The notes under the pieces: model-generated | The model's database searches: none | What the model was told of the DNA's origin: nothing | Seen by the model: only the letters and a program-made list of their open reading frames with translations | Source of the DNA: Pseudomonadota bacterium | GTDB taxonomy: Bacteria; Pseudomonadota; Gammaproteobacteria; Steroidobacterales; Steroidobacteraceae | NCBI GenBank assembly: GCA_025360865.1 | Contig: JANYBG010000017.1 | Coordinates: 1-36,514 of the forward strand | DNA length: 36,514 bases | Reading direction: 5' to 3' | Program-made: the position numbers and the translations under genes | In this document: positions 17,264 through 26,977 of the stretch, piece after piece | Numbering within the stretch: the stretch's first letter is position 1 | Layout of the letters: the number at the start of each line of letters is the position of its first letter

Positions 17264-17713
17264 TCACCTGCGGATAGGGTTGTTGGCGGCAACCGACGCC
17301 TCGATCTGCTGCACTGATAAGCGCGCCTGCTCCGGCCGCATTTGTGCTATCGATCCGGATTGCTGCGGGTGCTTGCCTAAGTAGTACGCGATGTCGGCCG
17401 CGTACGGACTCTCCGCCATCAGCGCAAGCATGCTCGGCGTCACCGGCGCCTTCCCGTGAATCACGACTAGATCGAAATCAGCGAACAGATGTCTGCGCGG
17501 CTTTATCGCCTCCATGAATTTTGTGACTCGCGCCTGCACGCTCGCTTGCTCGCGAGCGTGTTGCTCGTTCGCCGCCTCGATTTTCTGCCGCGTGTCAATG
17601 TCCTGATTGAACCGATTCGGGCTAGTGGGACCCGGAAAAGACTTAGGGATTTGCGAGTGCGCAGAACCAGCCAAGGCCATCGCAATCGCGGTCAAGCAGC
17701 CACCTCGAAGCAT
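17264..17713 (-). CDS. Small exported protein with a phage-scaffold-like segment
   Basis: The 149-residue protein from the ATG at 17713, preceded by AGAGGGAG, has a signal peptide (LTAIAMALAGSAHSQ) and a charged helical region (about 38-62). The C-terminal half (VTPSMLALMAESPYAADIAYYLGKHP, then RPEQARLSVQQIEA) resembles the repeated helix motif in tailed-phage scaffold and structural proteins, in which a hydrophobic helix precedes AYHLGKNP and a closing helix containing IEAKL. No other phage gene is nearby. It may be a domesticated phage fragment fused to an export signal, or the likeness may be shallow. The function is unknown. Confidence 0.6.
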   Translation of the reverse strand: MLRGGCLTAIAMALAGSAHSQIPKSFPGPTSPNRFNQDIDTRQKIEAANEQHAREQASVQARVTKFMEAIKPRRHLFADFDLVVIHGKAPVTPSMLALMAESPYAADIAYYLGKHPQQSGSIAQMRPEQARLSVQQIEASVAANNPIRR

Positions 17714-17981
17714 TAGACTCCCTCTTAGGTCGCGTTGACCTAACACCGCACCGCCGCAGCGTAGGACTTTACTGCGACCGAAGGCAGCACGCTACTGCCA
17801 AGCGCGGGCTTCGCGAAATCGAAGTCCCTAGAAGAGCATTCTTTGTGGCCCTGCACGCGATTTGCGCCCCTCCAGCGTTTCGGTGGTTAATTCCACCCCA
17901 CCGTCTAGATCATCCAGTGATGACACTTCTTCGGGCCGCCTTGGTTCCGCCCTCGTGGGGGGGTGCTAATTTGGTGCCTTG

Positions 17982-20375
17982 CTAGAACCTCTCAGAGCGA
18001 AGCCGCAGCGCATTTCCAATTACTGACACAGAGCTGAGCGACATCGCGGCCGCTGCGATCATCGGGCTCAGAAGCCACCCGAAAAATGGATAGAGCGCAC
18101 CGGCGGCCACTGGCACGCCAATCGCGTTGTACACAAACGCAAGAAAGAGATTCTGTTGGATGTTGCCGATTGTCCGCCGGCTCAGCGAACGCGCTCGGAC
18201 GATGCCGCGCAAGTCGCCTTTGACGAGAGTCACGCTCGCGCTTTCCATCGCCACGTCAGTTCCGGTTCCCATGGCGATGCCGACCTGTGCCTGCGCCAGC
18301 GCTGGTGCGTCATTTACGCCATCCCCTGCCATAGCAACGAACCGTCCGTCCGCTTGGAGGCGCTTGACGGTCTCGATCTTCTGGTCAGGCAGCACCCCCG
18401 CCACGACTTCATCGATCCCCAGCCGTTTCGCGACTGCCTCAGCGGTAGTCTTGTTGTCACCGGTGAGCATGATAATTCGCACGCCCTCCGCATGCAGTTG
18501 GCGCACGGCTTCGGCGGAAGTCTCCTTGATCGGGTCGGCGACCCCAATGATTCCGGCAAGCTTGCCGCCCGATGCCAGGAACATGACCGTCTGCCCCTCC
18601 GACCGCAGAGCGTCCGCTGTTGCGCGCATCGCGCCGATCGGGATTTTCTCAGCCTGCATCAATTCAGCGTTGCCGAACGCGACCACGGCGCTGTCAACGC
18701 GGCCGATGACCCCGAGGCCGGTGCGGGCCTGGAACTCCTGCGCGGCAGTGGTCTGAATCCCTCGTTCCTTCGCGGCAGCCAGGATTGCGCTGGCGAGGGG
18801 GTGCTCGCTGCCAACTTCCAGCGCGGCGGCTAAGGTGAGCACCGTGCCTTCGTCACCGCCGTCCATGACGACGATTTTCGCGACTTTCGGACGACCCTCG
18901 GTCAATGTGCCCGTCTTGTCGACTACCAAGGTATCAACCTTGCGCAGGTCTTCGATCGCCTCCGCGTTTCGAAACAGCACGCCTATGCCCGCTCCTCGCC
19001 CCATGGCGACTATGATCGACATGGGCGTCGCGAGGCCCAGAGCACAAGGGCAGGCGATGATCAGCACTGAGACGGCTACGAGCACGGCGTGGGCGAGCCG
19101 AGGCTCCGGGCCCCAGAGCGCCCACACGACCCCACCAATGACGGCGGCGGCGATGACCGCCGGTACGAACCAGGCGGCTACACGATCCGCCAGACCCTGA
19201 ATGGGCGCGCGCGTACGCTGGGCGATGGCGACCATATGAACGATCCGAGCAAGGAGTGTGTCACTTCCGACCTTGTCGGCGCGCATAACGAACGAACCCT
19301 GACCATTGAGTGTCGCGCCCACCACGCGGTCGCCCGTATGCTTTTCCACGGGAATTGACTCCCCGGTGATCATCGACTCATCGATCGCGCTGGCACCTTC
19401 GAGCACAACGCCGTCCACAGGAACCTTCTCGCCGGGACGAACCCGCAGCTTATTACCCACCACGACGGCAGCCAGATCAACGTCAGTCTCCGTCCCATCA
19501 GCGTCGACTCGGCGTGCTCGCGCGGGCGCTAGGTTGAGCAGGCTTCGCAGAGCGTGGCTTGTTTGGCTCCGTGCCCGCAGTTCGAGCCATTGGCCCAAAA
19601 GCACCAGCGTCACAATGACGGCAGCGGCCTCGAAATAGACACCCACCCGGCCATGGGAATCCCTAAATGCCGGGGGGAAGACCTGCGGCGCCAGCACGCC
19701 CACGACACTATAAAGGTACGCGACTGACGTACCGAGTCCGATGAGGGTGAACATGTTGAGCTTGAGCGTCACGACGGAACGCCAGCCGCGCTCCAGGAAT
19801 GGCCATCCACCCCAGAGAATCACCGGCGTAGCGAGCGCGAACTGTCCCCACTCAAGGGCGCGACTATCCCATCCCATCGCGACCGTGCTGACCATTGCCA
19901 GCATCGCGTAGGCCAGGAGAGGCAGCGACAGCGCGGCGCTTACCCAGAAGCGCCGACGCATATCGACGAGTTCAACGCTCGGCTCATCGTCGGTTGACGG
20001 GGAAACAGGCTCAAGTGTCATGCCACAAATGGGGCAGTTGCCAGGCCCCGCCTGCCGAATCTGCGGATGCATAGCGCACGTGTAAATCACGGTCGCTTTC
20101 GCAGGATCGGCCGGGGCGTTGGGCGAGTGCAGGTACTGCGTGGGATTCGCGTGAAACTTGCCGAGGCAACGCGCGCTGCAGAAAAAGTATTCCGTACCGT
20201 CTCGCGGCTCGTGGTACTTGGCGGCCACTGAATCGACCGTCATGCCACATACCGGGTCGATTGCATGGTCAAGCGTCGCGATCAGGGGCCTCTGGTCACC
20301 ACAGCAAGACTTCTCGCTCCGGCGCGTCGGTGGTTCCCCAGCCTCGGTAGCGGGAGCTGCAGGTCTGCCGTTCAC
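17982..20375 (-). CDS. copA: Copper-exporting P1B-type ATPase with YHS and heavy-metal-binding N-terminus
   Basis: A 797-residue P-type ATPase that should export Cu+ (or Ag+) across the inner membrane. In place of the usual HMA domain, the N-terminus has a YHS-like module (DPVCGMTVD, then [12 protein letters not shown]; Cys43, Cys66, Cys70) and a heavy-metal-binding module (YTCAMHP, then [10 protein letters not shown]; Cys100, His103, Cys114, Cys117). The core has TGES (about 338), the ion-path CPC ([11 protein letters not shown], about 440), the phosphorylated Asp of DKTGTLTEG (about 485), SEHPLA and GDGVNDAPA (about 687). The last helices carry YN (FVYNAIGVP) and MSLSSVSV, the Cu+-ATPase pattern. 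The GTG start at 20375 follows AAAGGACG. No regulator gene or chaperone is adjacent. The symbol reflects function by family; SilP-like naming is equally possible. Confidence 0.9.
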   Translation of the reverse strand: MNGRPAAPATEAGEPPTRRSEKSCCGDQRPLIATLDHAIDPVCGMTVDSVAAKYHEPRDGTEYFFCSARCLGKFHANPTQYLHSPNAPADPAKATVIYTCAMHPQIRQAGPGNCPICGMTLEPVSPSTDDEPSVELVDMRRRFWVSAALSLPLLAYAMLAMVSTVAMGWDSRALEWGQFALATPVILWGGWPFLERGWRSVVTLKLNMFTLIGLGTSVAYLYSVVGVLAPQVFPPAFRDSHGRVGVYFEAAAVIVTLVLLGQWLELRARSQTSHALRSLLNLAPARARRVDADGTETDVDLAAVVVGNKLRVRPGEKVPVDGVVLEGASAIDESMITGESIPVEKHTGDRVVGATLNGQGSFVMRADKVGSDTLLARIVHMVAIAQRTRAPIQGLADRVAAWFVPAVIAAAVIGGVVWALWGPEPRLAHAVLVAVSVLIIACPCALGLATPMSIIVAMGRGAGIGVLFRNAEAIEDLRKVDTLVVDKTGTLTEGRPKVAKIVVMDGGDEGTVLTLAAALEVGSEHPLASAILAAAKERGIQTTAAQEFQARTGLGVIGRVDSAVVAFGNAELMQAEKIPIGAMRATADALRSEGQTVMFLASGGKLAGIIGVADPIKETSAEAVRQLHAEGVRIIMLTGDNKTTAEAVAKRLGIDEVVAGVLPDQKIETVKRLQADGRFVAMAGDGVNDAPALAQAQVGIAMGTGTDVAMESASVTLVKGDLRGIVRARSLSRRTIGNIQQNLFLAFVYNAIGVPVAAGALYPFFGWLLSPMIAAAAMSLSSVSVIGNALRLRSERF

Positions 20376-20685
20376 TTGGCGTCCTTTACTCTTTCGTCGT
20401 TAGGGTTGAAGGTCGTTTATGCGCTCCGTATCAAGGTTCTCAAGAGGGAGCCAGGATGCATCGCCGTGCAACCAGCAGCATGACCATTGGCCAGTCTGCG
20501 ACGGCTGGAGGCGGCGGCATCGAAACTGTACAGTGCCGGCGGCGACCCGTCTGCGGCCTGCCCCACTTAGGGCGACAGCCGGGTTCCGACGGTATGGAAG
20601 GGTGTGCTCGAGCGTCCGCGCGGGACCAAGCGCATTCAGCAGGCCGGCTGCGTGTTTGCGCACGCGAGACTTGGTGCGGCTGGAT
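20376..20685. other. Gene-free stretch upstream of the copper ATPase
   Basis: About 310 bases between the ATPase start and the end of the MFS gene, both on the minus strand. It must hold the ATPase promoter, but no clear -35/-10 pair or CueR-type operator was recognised. Short open frames here look random. Confidence 0.5.
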
Positions 20686-21939
20686 CTAGCGGCCCGCTGA
20701 AGGCTCGATCGGCTTGTCGCCAGACTCTGGCGACGGATTCAGGCCCGTGGAAGTGGCCAGTTCGCGCGTGTTGATGAACGGACTCTTCTGGCTGCGCGGC
20801 ACGGGACTCTGCCGCAGCTTGCGCCACAGATCGAAGAGCGTGAGTGCCCCGGTGAGAGTGCCGAGCACGCCAAAATACGCCCGCGCGCCGAACGCGCCCA
20901 TGAGGCTGCCGGTGACCACCGGTCCGAAGGCGGCGGCCATGCCGTTTATCAGCAGAAGCGCGCTGCTGGCGGCGATCATCTGCGAGGGTTCGAGCTTGTC
21001 GTTCACGTGCGAGACCGATAGCGAGTAGAGCGTCAGCGCCGTGCCGGAGAACAGCGCCGCGAGCGTGAGGAACAGCATCCGCGGCAGTGGGCCGAGCACC
21101 ACGATCGCACCCGCCGCGACCGTGGCGATCAGGCACATGCTCGCGATGACCGTGCGCCGGTCCAGGCGATCGGAGAGCCGTCCCACCGGGTATTGGGTGA
21201 GGACCGCTGCGAGGATGCTGACCGCCATGAAGGCGGCGACGCCGCGCGTGCCGAATCCCAACAGCCGCGCGTACACGGGGCCCATGGAGAAGATGATGGC
21301 CGAGATCATCCCCGAGAATGCCACCGCGACGACCCCGAGCGGCGAGTTGCGGTACAGATCCCGGAAGCTTACCCGCCGCGGCACGGCCGGACCGGTCGCC
21401 TCCTGCGCCGAGGCGACAATGGGCACCATCGCGGCCGAGATCAGCGCTGCGACCAGCATGAAGGGCTCGGTGGACTGCGGACTGGAAAGCACCAGCAGAA
21501 ATTGCGCGCCCCCCAGTCCGACATACAGCACAAGCATGTAGATCGCGAGCAGCCGACCACGATTGGTCCGCGAGGCGCGGTGGTTGAGCCAGCTCTCCGC
21601 CACCACGTAGATCCCGGCGAAACAGATACCCGACACAAGACGCATCAGCGCCCAAGGAATGGGGTGCACCCAGGATGCATGCACCAGCGGTGCCACCGAG
21701 GCCAGAGCGGCGAGGGTGGCGAAGACCCGCACCGGGCCCACCCGACGCAGCAGCTTGGGTGCGAGTCGCGTGCCGACGAGGTAACCCACGTAGTAGCAGG
21801 ACATGATGATGCCGGTGAGGGCAGTGGGAAACGCCTCACTGGTCGCGCGAACGCCTAGCAGGGTGCTCTGCAGCCCCGCGCCGAGCATCAGGATGCCCAT
21901 GCCGAGCAGCAACGGCCAGGTGGCGAGGATCGGGCTCAC
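20686..21939 (-). CDS. Major facilitator superfamily transporter
   Basis: The 417-residue protein has about 12 hydrophobic segments and the MFS layout: a YYVGYLVGTRLAPKLLRRVG loop between helices 2 and 3 (the motif A region), an ESWLNHRASRTNRGRLLAIYML stretch in the first half, and a similar YPVGRLSDRLDRRTVI motif in the second half. The pattern resembles YcaD-type transporters. The GTG start at 21939 is the first in frame. The uup gene ends 83 bases upstream on the same strand, so the two may be co-transcribed. The cargo cannot be predicted. Confidence 0.85.
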   Translation of the reverse strand: MSPILATWPLLLGMGILMLGAGLQSTLLGVRATSEAFPTALTGIIMSCYYVGYLVGTRLAPKLLRRVGPVRVFATLAALASVAPLVHASWVHPIPWALMRLVSGICFAGIYVVAESWLNHRASRTNRGRLLAIYMLVLYVGLGGAQFLLVLSSPQSTEPFMLVAALISAAMVPIVASAQEATGPAVPRRVSFRDLYRNSPLGVVAVAFSGMISAIIFSMGPVYARLLGFGTRGVAAFMAVSILAAVLTQYPVGRLSDRLDRRTVIASMCLIATVAAGAIVVLGPLPRMLFLTLAALFSGTALTLYSLSVSHVNDKLEPSQMIAASSALLLINGMAAAFGPVVTGSLMGAFGARAYFGVLGTLTGALTLFDLWRKLRQSPVPRSQKSPFINTRELATSTGLNPSPESGDKPIEPSAGR

Positions 21940-22022
21940 GGACGGTGGACTCTAGGGACGCCTCGGCGGCGGTTGTTTGCGATCATATACAGCGGTGTTC
22001 TCGGGCGGCTCCCGCTTTGTCG

Positions 22023-23870
22023 CTAGGCCAACCGCGCACGCTCGTCCTCAAGTGCTTCCCAGCGCGCGAACTTCGCGAGCAGCAGCTCTTCAAGCTCTGT
22101 CAGCCGCTTGCGGTCGTCACGCAGCCGCTCGCCCCCCATGCGGTGATAGTCCGGCTCGCCCATGCGCGCGGTAAGATCAGTCTGCTCGCGCTCCAGCGAT
22201 TCGATCTCCACGGGCAGGGTAAGCAGCTCACGCTGTTCCTTGTGGCTCAGGCGCGTGCGGGTCTTGGCGGGGCCTTTCCCGCCGCCGCCGTCGCGCGGCC
22301 AATTTCGCCCGGGCGGCTGGCTCGCCTCGTTCGCGCGGCCCGCCAATGGCGCCGGCCGCTGCTTCAGATAGTCGCTATAACCCCCCACGTACTCGCGCCA
22401 CACCCCGTTGCCCTCGGCCGCCAGCACCTGCGTGACGACATTGTCCAGGAAGCGCCGGTCGTGGCTCACGAGCAGGAGAGTCCCCTGGTAGTCCTGCAGC
22501 CGCTCCTCGAGCAGTTCCAGGGATTCCATGTCGAGATCGTTGGTCGGCTCATCAAGGACAACCAGATTCGCTGGCTGCGCGAACAGGCGCGCGAGCAGCA
22601 GACGATTGCGCTCGCCGCCGGAGAGCATGCTGACCGGTGACTTCGCGCGGTGCGCGGGGAACAGGAACTCCCCGAGGTAGCTAACGATGTGCTTGCGCTC
22701 CTCGCCGATTTCGACCCAGTCGGAGCCCGGGCTGATGGCCTCGGCGAGGGTCGTGTCCTGATCGAGCCGCGCTCGCAGCTGGTCGAAGTAGGCGATGCTC
22801 AGTCGTGTCCCGAGGCGCACCGTCCCGGCGTCGGGGGCGAGCTCGCCGAGAATGAGGCGAATCAAGGTCGACTTGCCGGCGCCGTTCGGGCCGACGAGGC
22901 CAATGCGATCGCCCCGCATGATGCGCATCGAGAGATTCTCGATCAGCGGTGCCGCGGCGAAGCGCTTGTTGACCCCCTCGAACTCGGATACGAGCTCGCC
23001 TGAGCGCTCGCCGGCGTTGAGAGTGATGCGAATGTCTCCGAGCCGGTCGCGCCGCGTGGTGCGCTCCACGCGCAATTGCTCGAGACGCCGCACGCGTCCC
23101 TCGTTGCGCGTGCGGCGCGCCTCGACGCCCTTGCGGATCCAGACCTCCTCCTGCCGCCAGAATTTCTCGAAGTGGCGCCGCGCGATGTCCTCCGCCGCGA
23201 GCTCGTCATCCTTGCGCAGCTCATAGGCCGCGAAGCTGCCGGGATACGAGCGCAGGATGCCGCGGTCGAGCTCGATGATGCGGGTGGTGATCCGGTCGAG
23301 GAAGGCGCGGTCGTGGGTTATGACGATGGTAGCCGGCACCTTGAGCAGCAGCTCCTCGAGTCGCTCGATGGCCTCGATGTCCAGATGATTGGTCGGCTCA
23401 TCCAGCAGCAGCAGGTCCGGCTGCAGCGCGAGCGCCAGGGCAAGTTCCGCTCGCTTGCGTTCGCCACCGGAACAACTCGCCGGCGAAGTGTCGCCCGCGA
23501 TGCCGAAGCGGTGCAGGAACTCCTCGAGCCGCGACTCCAGGCGCCAATGCTCGCGCTCATCGGCCGGCGCCCCCTCGCCATAGGCGGTGCGCTCCCGGGC
23601 TCGCAGCACCAGGCTTTCCCGCAGCGTTTCCGCGGAGGGGAGCTGCGGCTCCTGTTTCACGAGCCCAAGGCGCAGGCCTTCGCGTCGCTGCACTTCCCCC
23701 TCATCGAGCGGCGTCGCACCGGCGAGCACGCTCAGCAGTGTCGACTTGCCGGTGCCGTTGCGCCCGATCAGTCCGACTCGCTCGCCGGCCTGTATGGTGA
23801 ATTGCGCGCCATCAAGGAGCGGCCGCTCGCCGAAGGCGATGTGAGCGTTGAGAACTGCGACGAGAGACAT
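22023..23870 (-). CDS. uup: ABC-F family ATPase, Uup type
   Basis: A 615-residue soluble protein with two ABC domains and no membrane helices. The first has Walker A GRNGTGKST (36-44), signature SGGERKR and Walker B LLLLDEPTNHLD. The second has GPNGAGKST, LSGGERNR and VVLDEPTNDLD. Between them is the ABC-F linker (RREVWIRKG-like and RRTRNEGRVRRLEQLR). The C-terminal coiled-coil (RLSHKEQRELLTLPVEIESL...) is the mark of Uup, which acts on ribosomes and on DNA-branch metabolism. The ATG at 23870 (MSLVAVLNA) is the family start; the longer open frame adds unrelated residues. Confidence 0.9.
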   Translation of the reverse strand: MSLVAVLNAHIAFGERPLLDGAQFTIQAGERVGLIGRNGTGKSTLLSVLAGATPLDEGEVQRREGLRLGLVKQEPQLPSAETLRESLVLRARERTAYGEGAPADEREHWRLESRLEEFLHRFGIAGDTSPASCSGGERKRAELALALALQPDLLLLDEPTNHLDIEAIERLEELLLKVPATIVITHDRAFLDRITTRIIELDRGILRSYPGSFAAYELRKDDELAAEDIARRHFEKFWRQEEVWIRKGVEARRTRNEGRVRRLEQLRVERTTRRDRLGDIRITLNAGERSGELVSEFEGVNKRFAAAPLIENLSMRIMRGDRIGLVGPNGAGKSTLIRLILGELAPDAGTVRLGTRLSIAYFDQLRARLDQDTTLAEAISPGSDWVEIGEERKHIVSYLGEFLFPAHRAKSPVSMLSGGERNRLLLARLFAQPANLVVLDEPTNDLDMESLELLEERLQDYQGTLLLVSHDRRFLDNVVTQVLAAEGNGVWREYVGGYSDYLKQRPAPLAGRANEASQPPGRNWPRDGGGGKGPAKTRTRLSHKEQRELLTLPVEIESLEREQTDLTARMGEPDYHRMGGERLRDDRKRLTELEELLLAKFARWEALEDERARLA

Positions 23871-24049
23871 AGGCGCATTGTCCGGATTCCACGGCCGATG
23901 GCCAAGTCTACGGGTTTCGGTCCGTACGCGGAGCGGGGCGCTGACCCGTCTGTAGCCCGGGAGTCGCGCGAGGTCCGAGACCTCGGCGGATTCGAGCGCG
24001 CTAATATGCAAGTCTCCGCCAACCCGCGCCATTTTTCCGGAGACATGCC

Positions 24050-24559
24050 GTGCCATTCACACTAGCGTTGCGCGCCGCTTTAGCGCTCGCCCTGGCCGCC
24101 TTTGCGCATTGCGCGACCGCGGCGGACGTCCTGGAGCGGCCAGGCGCTGGGGTCGCGACGGCGGAGGGCAAGGGGTCCGGCGCGTCAGAGGAGATCCGGA
24201 CCCTTGAACTTGCGCACAACGCCGCGATCGCGCGCGGGGACGTCGCGGTGGTGGACAGGATGACACGGGGCGATTTCACCTTCATCACCACCAGAGGATT
24301 GGTTGTGACGAAGGCGGGAATGCTCAAGGGCCTCGCCGAGGGCGCATTCAAGTACGAGTACCGGCAGATATACGACCTGAGTATCCGGGTCTATGGCGAT
24401 GCGGCCGTGGTGACCGGCCGGTCGCTACACACCGGACAGGAGGACGGCAAGGATTCCAGCGATGCGTACCGCTATACCCGGGTATATGTCCGGGAAAACG
24501 GGCAGTGGCTCGCGGTCCTCTGGCAGGCGACCCGCGAGCTCGACCTGCTGAGGGACTGA
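24050..24559 (+). CDS. Exported NTF2-like (DUF4440/SnoaL-type) protein
   Basis: The 169-residue product from the GTG at 24050, preceded by CGGAGA, has a signal peptide (1-24, ending CATAAD). The rest has an NTF2-like fold pattern: LELAHNAAIARGDVAVVDRM, DFTFITTRGLVVTKAGMLKGL, and the closing strands VYGDAAVVTGR, YTRVYVRENGQWLAVLWQATR. Such proteins include ketosteroid-isomerase-like enzymes and many with no known activity. No catalytic assignment is possible. It starts about 180 bases from the divergent uup gene. Confidence 0.78.
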   Translation: MPFTLALRAALALALAAFAHCATAADVLERPGAGVATAEGKGSGASEEIRTLELAHNAAIARGDVAVVDRMTRGDFTFITTRGLVVTKAGMLKGLAEGAFKYEYRQIYDLSIRVYGDAAVVTGRSLHTGQEDGKDSSDAYRYTRVYVRENGQWLAVLWQATRELDLLRD

Positions 24560-24767
24560 GCCCCTCGCGGCTAAATCCAACGCCCCCGTTGGGCGAAGGC
24601 TGCGGGCGTCGCGACCCGCTGTCTGGGCACGCGGGGCGAAAACCTCCGAAGGCCTGGCGAACAGGCGGAAAGGCGCGCGAAACGCGGCCGCCGTGACGCG
24701 ACGTTTCAAAACGCGCATGTCGATGGTATACAAACGCCTATTCCACTGGGCTCACGGCGGCCTCACC

Positions 24768-25433
24768 ATGACCACTGCGATCAAGATCGACTTCGTTTCC
24801 GATGTGTCCTGTCCGTGGTGCGTGATCGGGCTGCGCGCCCTCCAGACCGCGCTCTCTCGAATGGGGGGCGAGGTGGCCGCGGACATCCGCTTCCAGCCCT
24901 TCGAGCTCAATCCCCAGATTAGCCCAGAAGGCGAGGACATCGGCGAGCACATCGCGCGCAAGTACGGCTCCAGCGCGGAGCAGCTTGCGAACACCCAGGA
25001 GATGATCCGGGCGCGCGGGGCTGAGTTGGGGTTCGAATTCGGTTTGGGCAAGCGCAGCCGGATCTACAACACCTTCGACGCGCACCGGCTGCTGCACTGG
25101 GCGGAAGGGAGCGGCAAGCAAAGGGCACTCAAGGAGGCGCTGTTCGCCGCCTATTTCACCGAGGGTCGTGACCCAAGTGCCCAGGCGGTGTTGGAGGACG
25201 TGGTCGCCAAGGTCGGGCTCGACGCGCCTCGCGCCCGCCAGATCCTCTCGTCGAATGAGTACGCCGATGAAGTGCGGGCGCGCGAGCGGCTGTACCTGAA
25301 CAAGGGGATTCACGCCGTCCCCGCGGTGATTATCAACGACCGGTACCTGATCCAGGGTGGACAGCCGGTGGAAGCCTTTGAGCGCGTGCTGCGAAAGGTC
25401 GCAGGGGAAATGAGCGCCGCGGACGCCTCTTGA
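24768..25433 (+). CDS. DsbA-family oxidoreductase, FrnE type
   Basis: The 221-residue protein has a thioredoxin fold with an inserted helical domain. It has the active-site CPWC at residues 15-18 in FVSDVSCPWCVIGLRAL, the ELNPQISPEGEDIGEHI segment typical of FrnE-like proteins, and the cis-Pro region GIHAVPAVIINDRYLIQGGQP near the end. There is no signal peptide, so it is probably a cytoplasmic disulfide oxidoreductase or 2-hydroxychromene-isomerase-like protein. The ATG at 24768 was chosen because it begins the conserved domain; a start at 24693 would add 25 unconserved residues. Confidence 0.88.
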   Translation: MTTAIKIDFVSDVSCPWCVIGLRALQTALSRMGGEVAADIRFQPFELNPQISPEGEDIGEHIARKYGSSAEQLANTQEMIRARGAELGFEFGLGKRSRIYNTFDAHRLLHWAEGSGKQRALKEALFAAYFTEGRDPSAQAVLEDVVAKVGLDAPRARQILSSNEYADEVRARERLYLNKGIHAVPAVIINDRYLIQGGQPVEAFERVLRKVAGEMSAADAS

Positions 25434-25770
25434 AGGCGGGGAAGCCTCAGCCCGGTGGGCTGCGCGGGAATCGAGTCATATGGCGGGAAATGGCGCGCCA
25501 GCGCGAGCGCCACGCTCCCCTGGCCGACCGCCGATGCGGCACGGGCGAGGCCCCGCGGTCGCTCACGTGTCAACACCGTCCGCCGCCTCGCGGACCGACG
25601 TGAATGATGATGGTATCCAGGAACGATATACACGCCGACCGCGCCTGAGCGTCACGCTCTCATTTCCCTCCACGCGGGTCGGCAACGTAGCATGCGGAAT
25701 CAACGCGCGGCCGGTGCCCGGCTGCGGTCATCGCCGATGAGATCCACGGGACTTGAATTGAGGAACCGTA
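25434..25770. other. Gene-free stretch upstream of the sulfotransferase
   Basis: About 337 bases with no convincing gene. A short hairpin (CAGCCC-GGT-GGGCTG, 25448-25462) follows the DsbA-family stop but has no T tract. The sulfotransferase promoter must lie here, but no clear sigma-70 boxes are visible. Confidence 0.5.
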
Positions 25771-26946
25771 GTGAGCGATGCAAAGCTGATGTTCTCGGTG
25801 GACTCACTGCTAGCCGAGGCGCGCACGCGCACCGGGGGCCTTGAGGATTTTGGGCCCGGTCCGTTCACCGAGCCCCTCGCCCTGTTCGTGGCCTCGCTTG
25901 AGACGGACGCCCGACTCAACGCGGTGGGTCAGTACATCGCCCGGGAGCGAGCGCTGGCGCACATCGTCAACCGGCTGCAGTACGTCAACGACCGCAAGCT
26001 CTTCGCGGGCGTCGAGCGGCAGAGGATCGTGAAGCCGGTCTTCATCATTGGCCTGGGGCGCACTGGTTCCACCATCCTGCACGACATCCTGGCGCAGGAC
26101 CCGGCCAACCGCGCGCCCCTGACCTGGGAAGTGACTTTCCCGTCGCCGCCGCCGGCCACCGCGACTTTCCAGACCGATCCCCGCATCGCCCGCTGTGAGG
26201 CGGGGTTCCCGCCTCTCGATGAACGCCGCGAGAAGTTCAAGGCGATGCATCCCATGGGGGCGCGGCTGTCTCAGGAGTGCGTGGTCATGATGGGTGATGC
26301 CATGTGCACGCCCCTGTTCCACAACCAGTTCCGGGTGACCGCGTACCAGGACTGGGTCGATCGCGAGGGCGACTGGGCGCATGTCTACGACTTCCACCAC
26401 AAGCAGCTGCAGCACCTGCAGTCCAGCCATGCGGGAGAGCGCTGGGTGCTGAAGACCGGTGCGCACATGTGGGGACTTGAGCACCTGCTCAAAACCTATC
26501 CGGATGCCCGCATCGTTTTCACCCATCGTGACCCGGTCAAGTCGCTGACCTCATACGCCAGCCTCACCGCCCTGGTGCGTTCGATGGGTAGTGATGAAGT
26601 GGACCGGTTCGAGGTCGCCGAGGACTGGAATCCACGCCTGCAGCGCGCACTTGAACATGCGATCGCGGTGCGGACGGCGAAGAACTACCCGGACGCGGTT
26701 TTCTACGATATGAGGTTCTCGGAGTTCATCCTCGACCAGTTCGCGGTCGTCAAGAAGATCTACGGCGCCTTCGACCTGCCGATGACCGATGCGGCGGCGG
26801 CGAGAATGAAATGGTTCATCGCCGACAACCCCCAGGGCAAGCACGGCATTCACCGCTACTCCCCGGAGGAATACGGCATCAGCCCTGCGGTGGTGCGCCG
26901 TGATTTCCGGCCCTACATCGAACGCTTTGATCTGCCACCGGAATAG
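25771..26946 (+). CDS. Sulfotransferase family protein
   Basis: A 391-residue cytosolic protein with the PAPS-binding features of bacterial sulfotransferases. It has the 5'-phosphosulfate loop FIIGLGRTGST (91-101), a helical middle with HPMGARLSQECVVMMGDA, and the 3'-phosphate-binding strand RIVFTHRDPVKSLTSYASL (about 246-264). It would move a sulfo group from PAPS to a small molecule, lipid or sugar. The GTG at 25771 follows GAGGAA. A zinc-type oxidoreductase gene begins 31 bases after its stop, so the two form a likely operon acting on the same compound class. Confidence 0.85.
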   Translation: MSDAKLMFSVDSLLAEARTRTGGLEDFGPGPFTEPLALFVASLETDARLNAVGQYIARERALAHIVNRLQYVNDRKLFAGVERQRIVKPVFIIGLGRTGSTILHDILAQDPANRAPLTWEVTFPSPPPATATFQTDPRIARCEAGFPPLDERREKFKAMHPMGARLSQECVVMMGDAMCTPLFHNQFRVTAYQDWVDREGDWAHVYDFHHKQLQHLQSSHAGERWVLKTGAHMWGLEHLLKTYPDARIVFTHRDPVKSLTSYASLTALVRSMGSDEVDRFEVAEDWNPRLQRALEHAIAVRTAKNYPDAVFYDMRFSEFILDQFAVVKKIYGAFDLPMTDAAAARMKWFIADNPQGKHGIHRYSPEEYGISPAVVRRDFRPYIERFDLPPE

Positions 26947-26977
26947 ACCCGCTTCCCCGACGAACGGAAATAGACTC

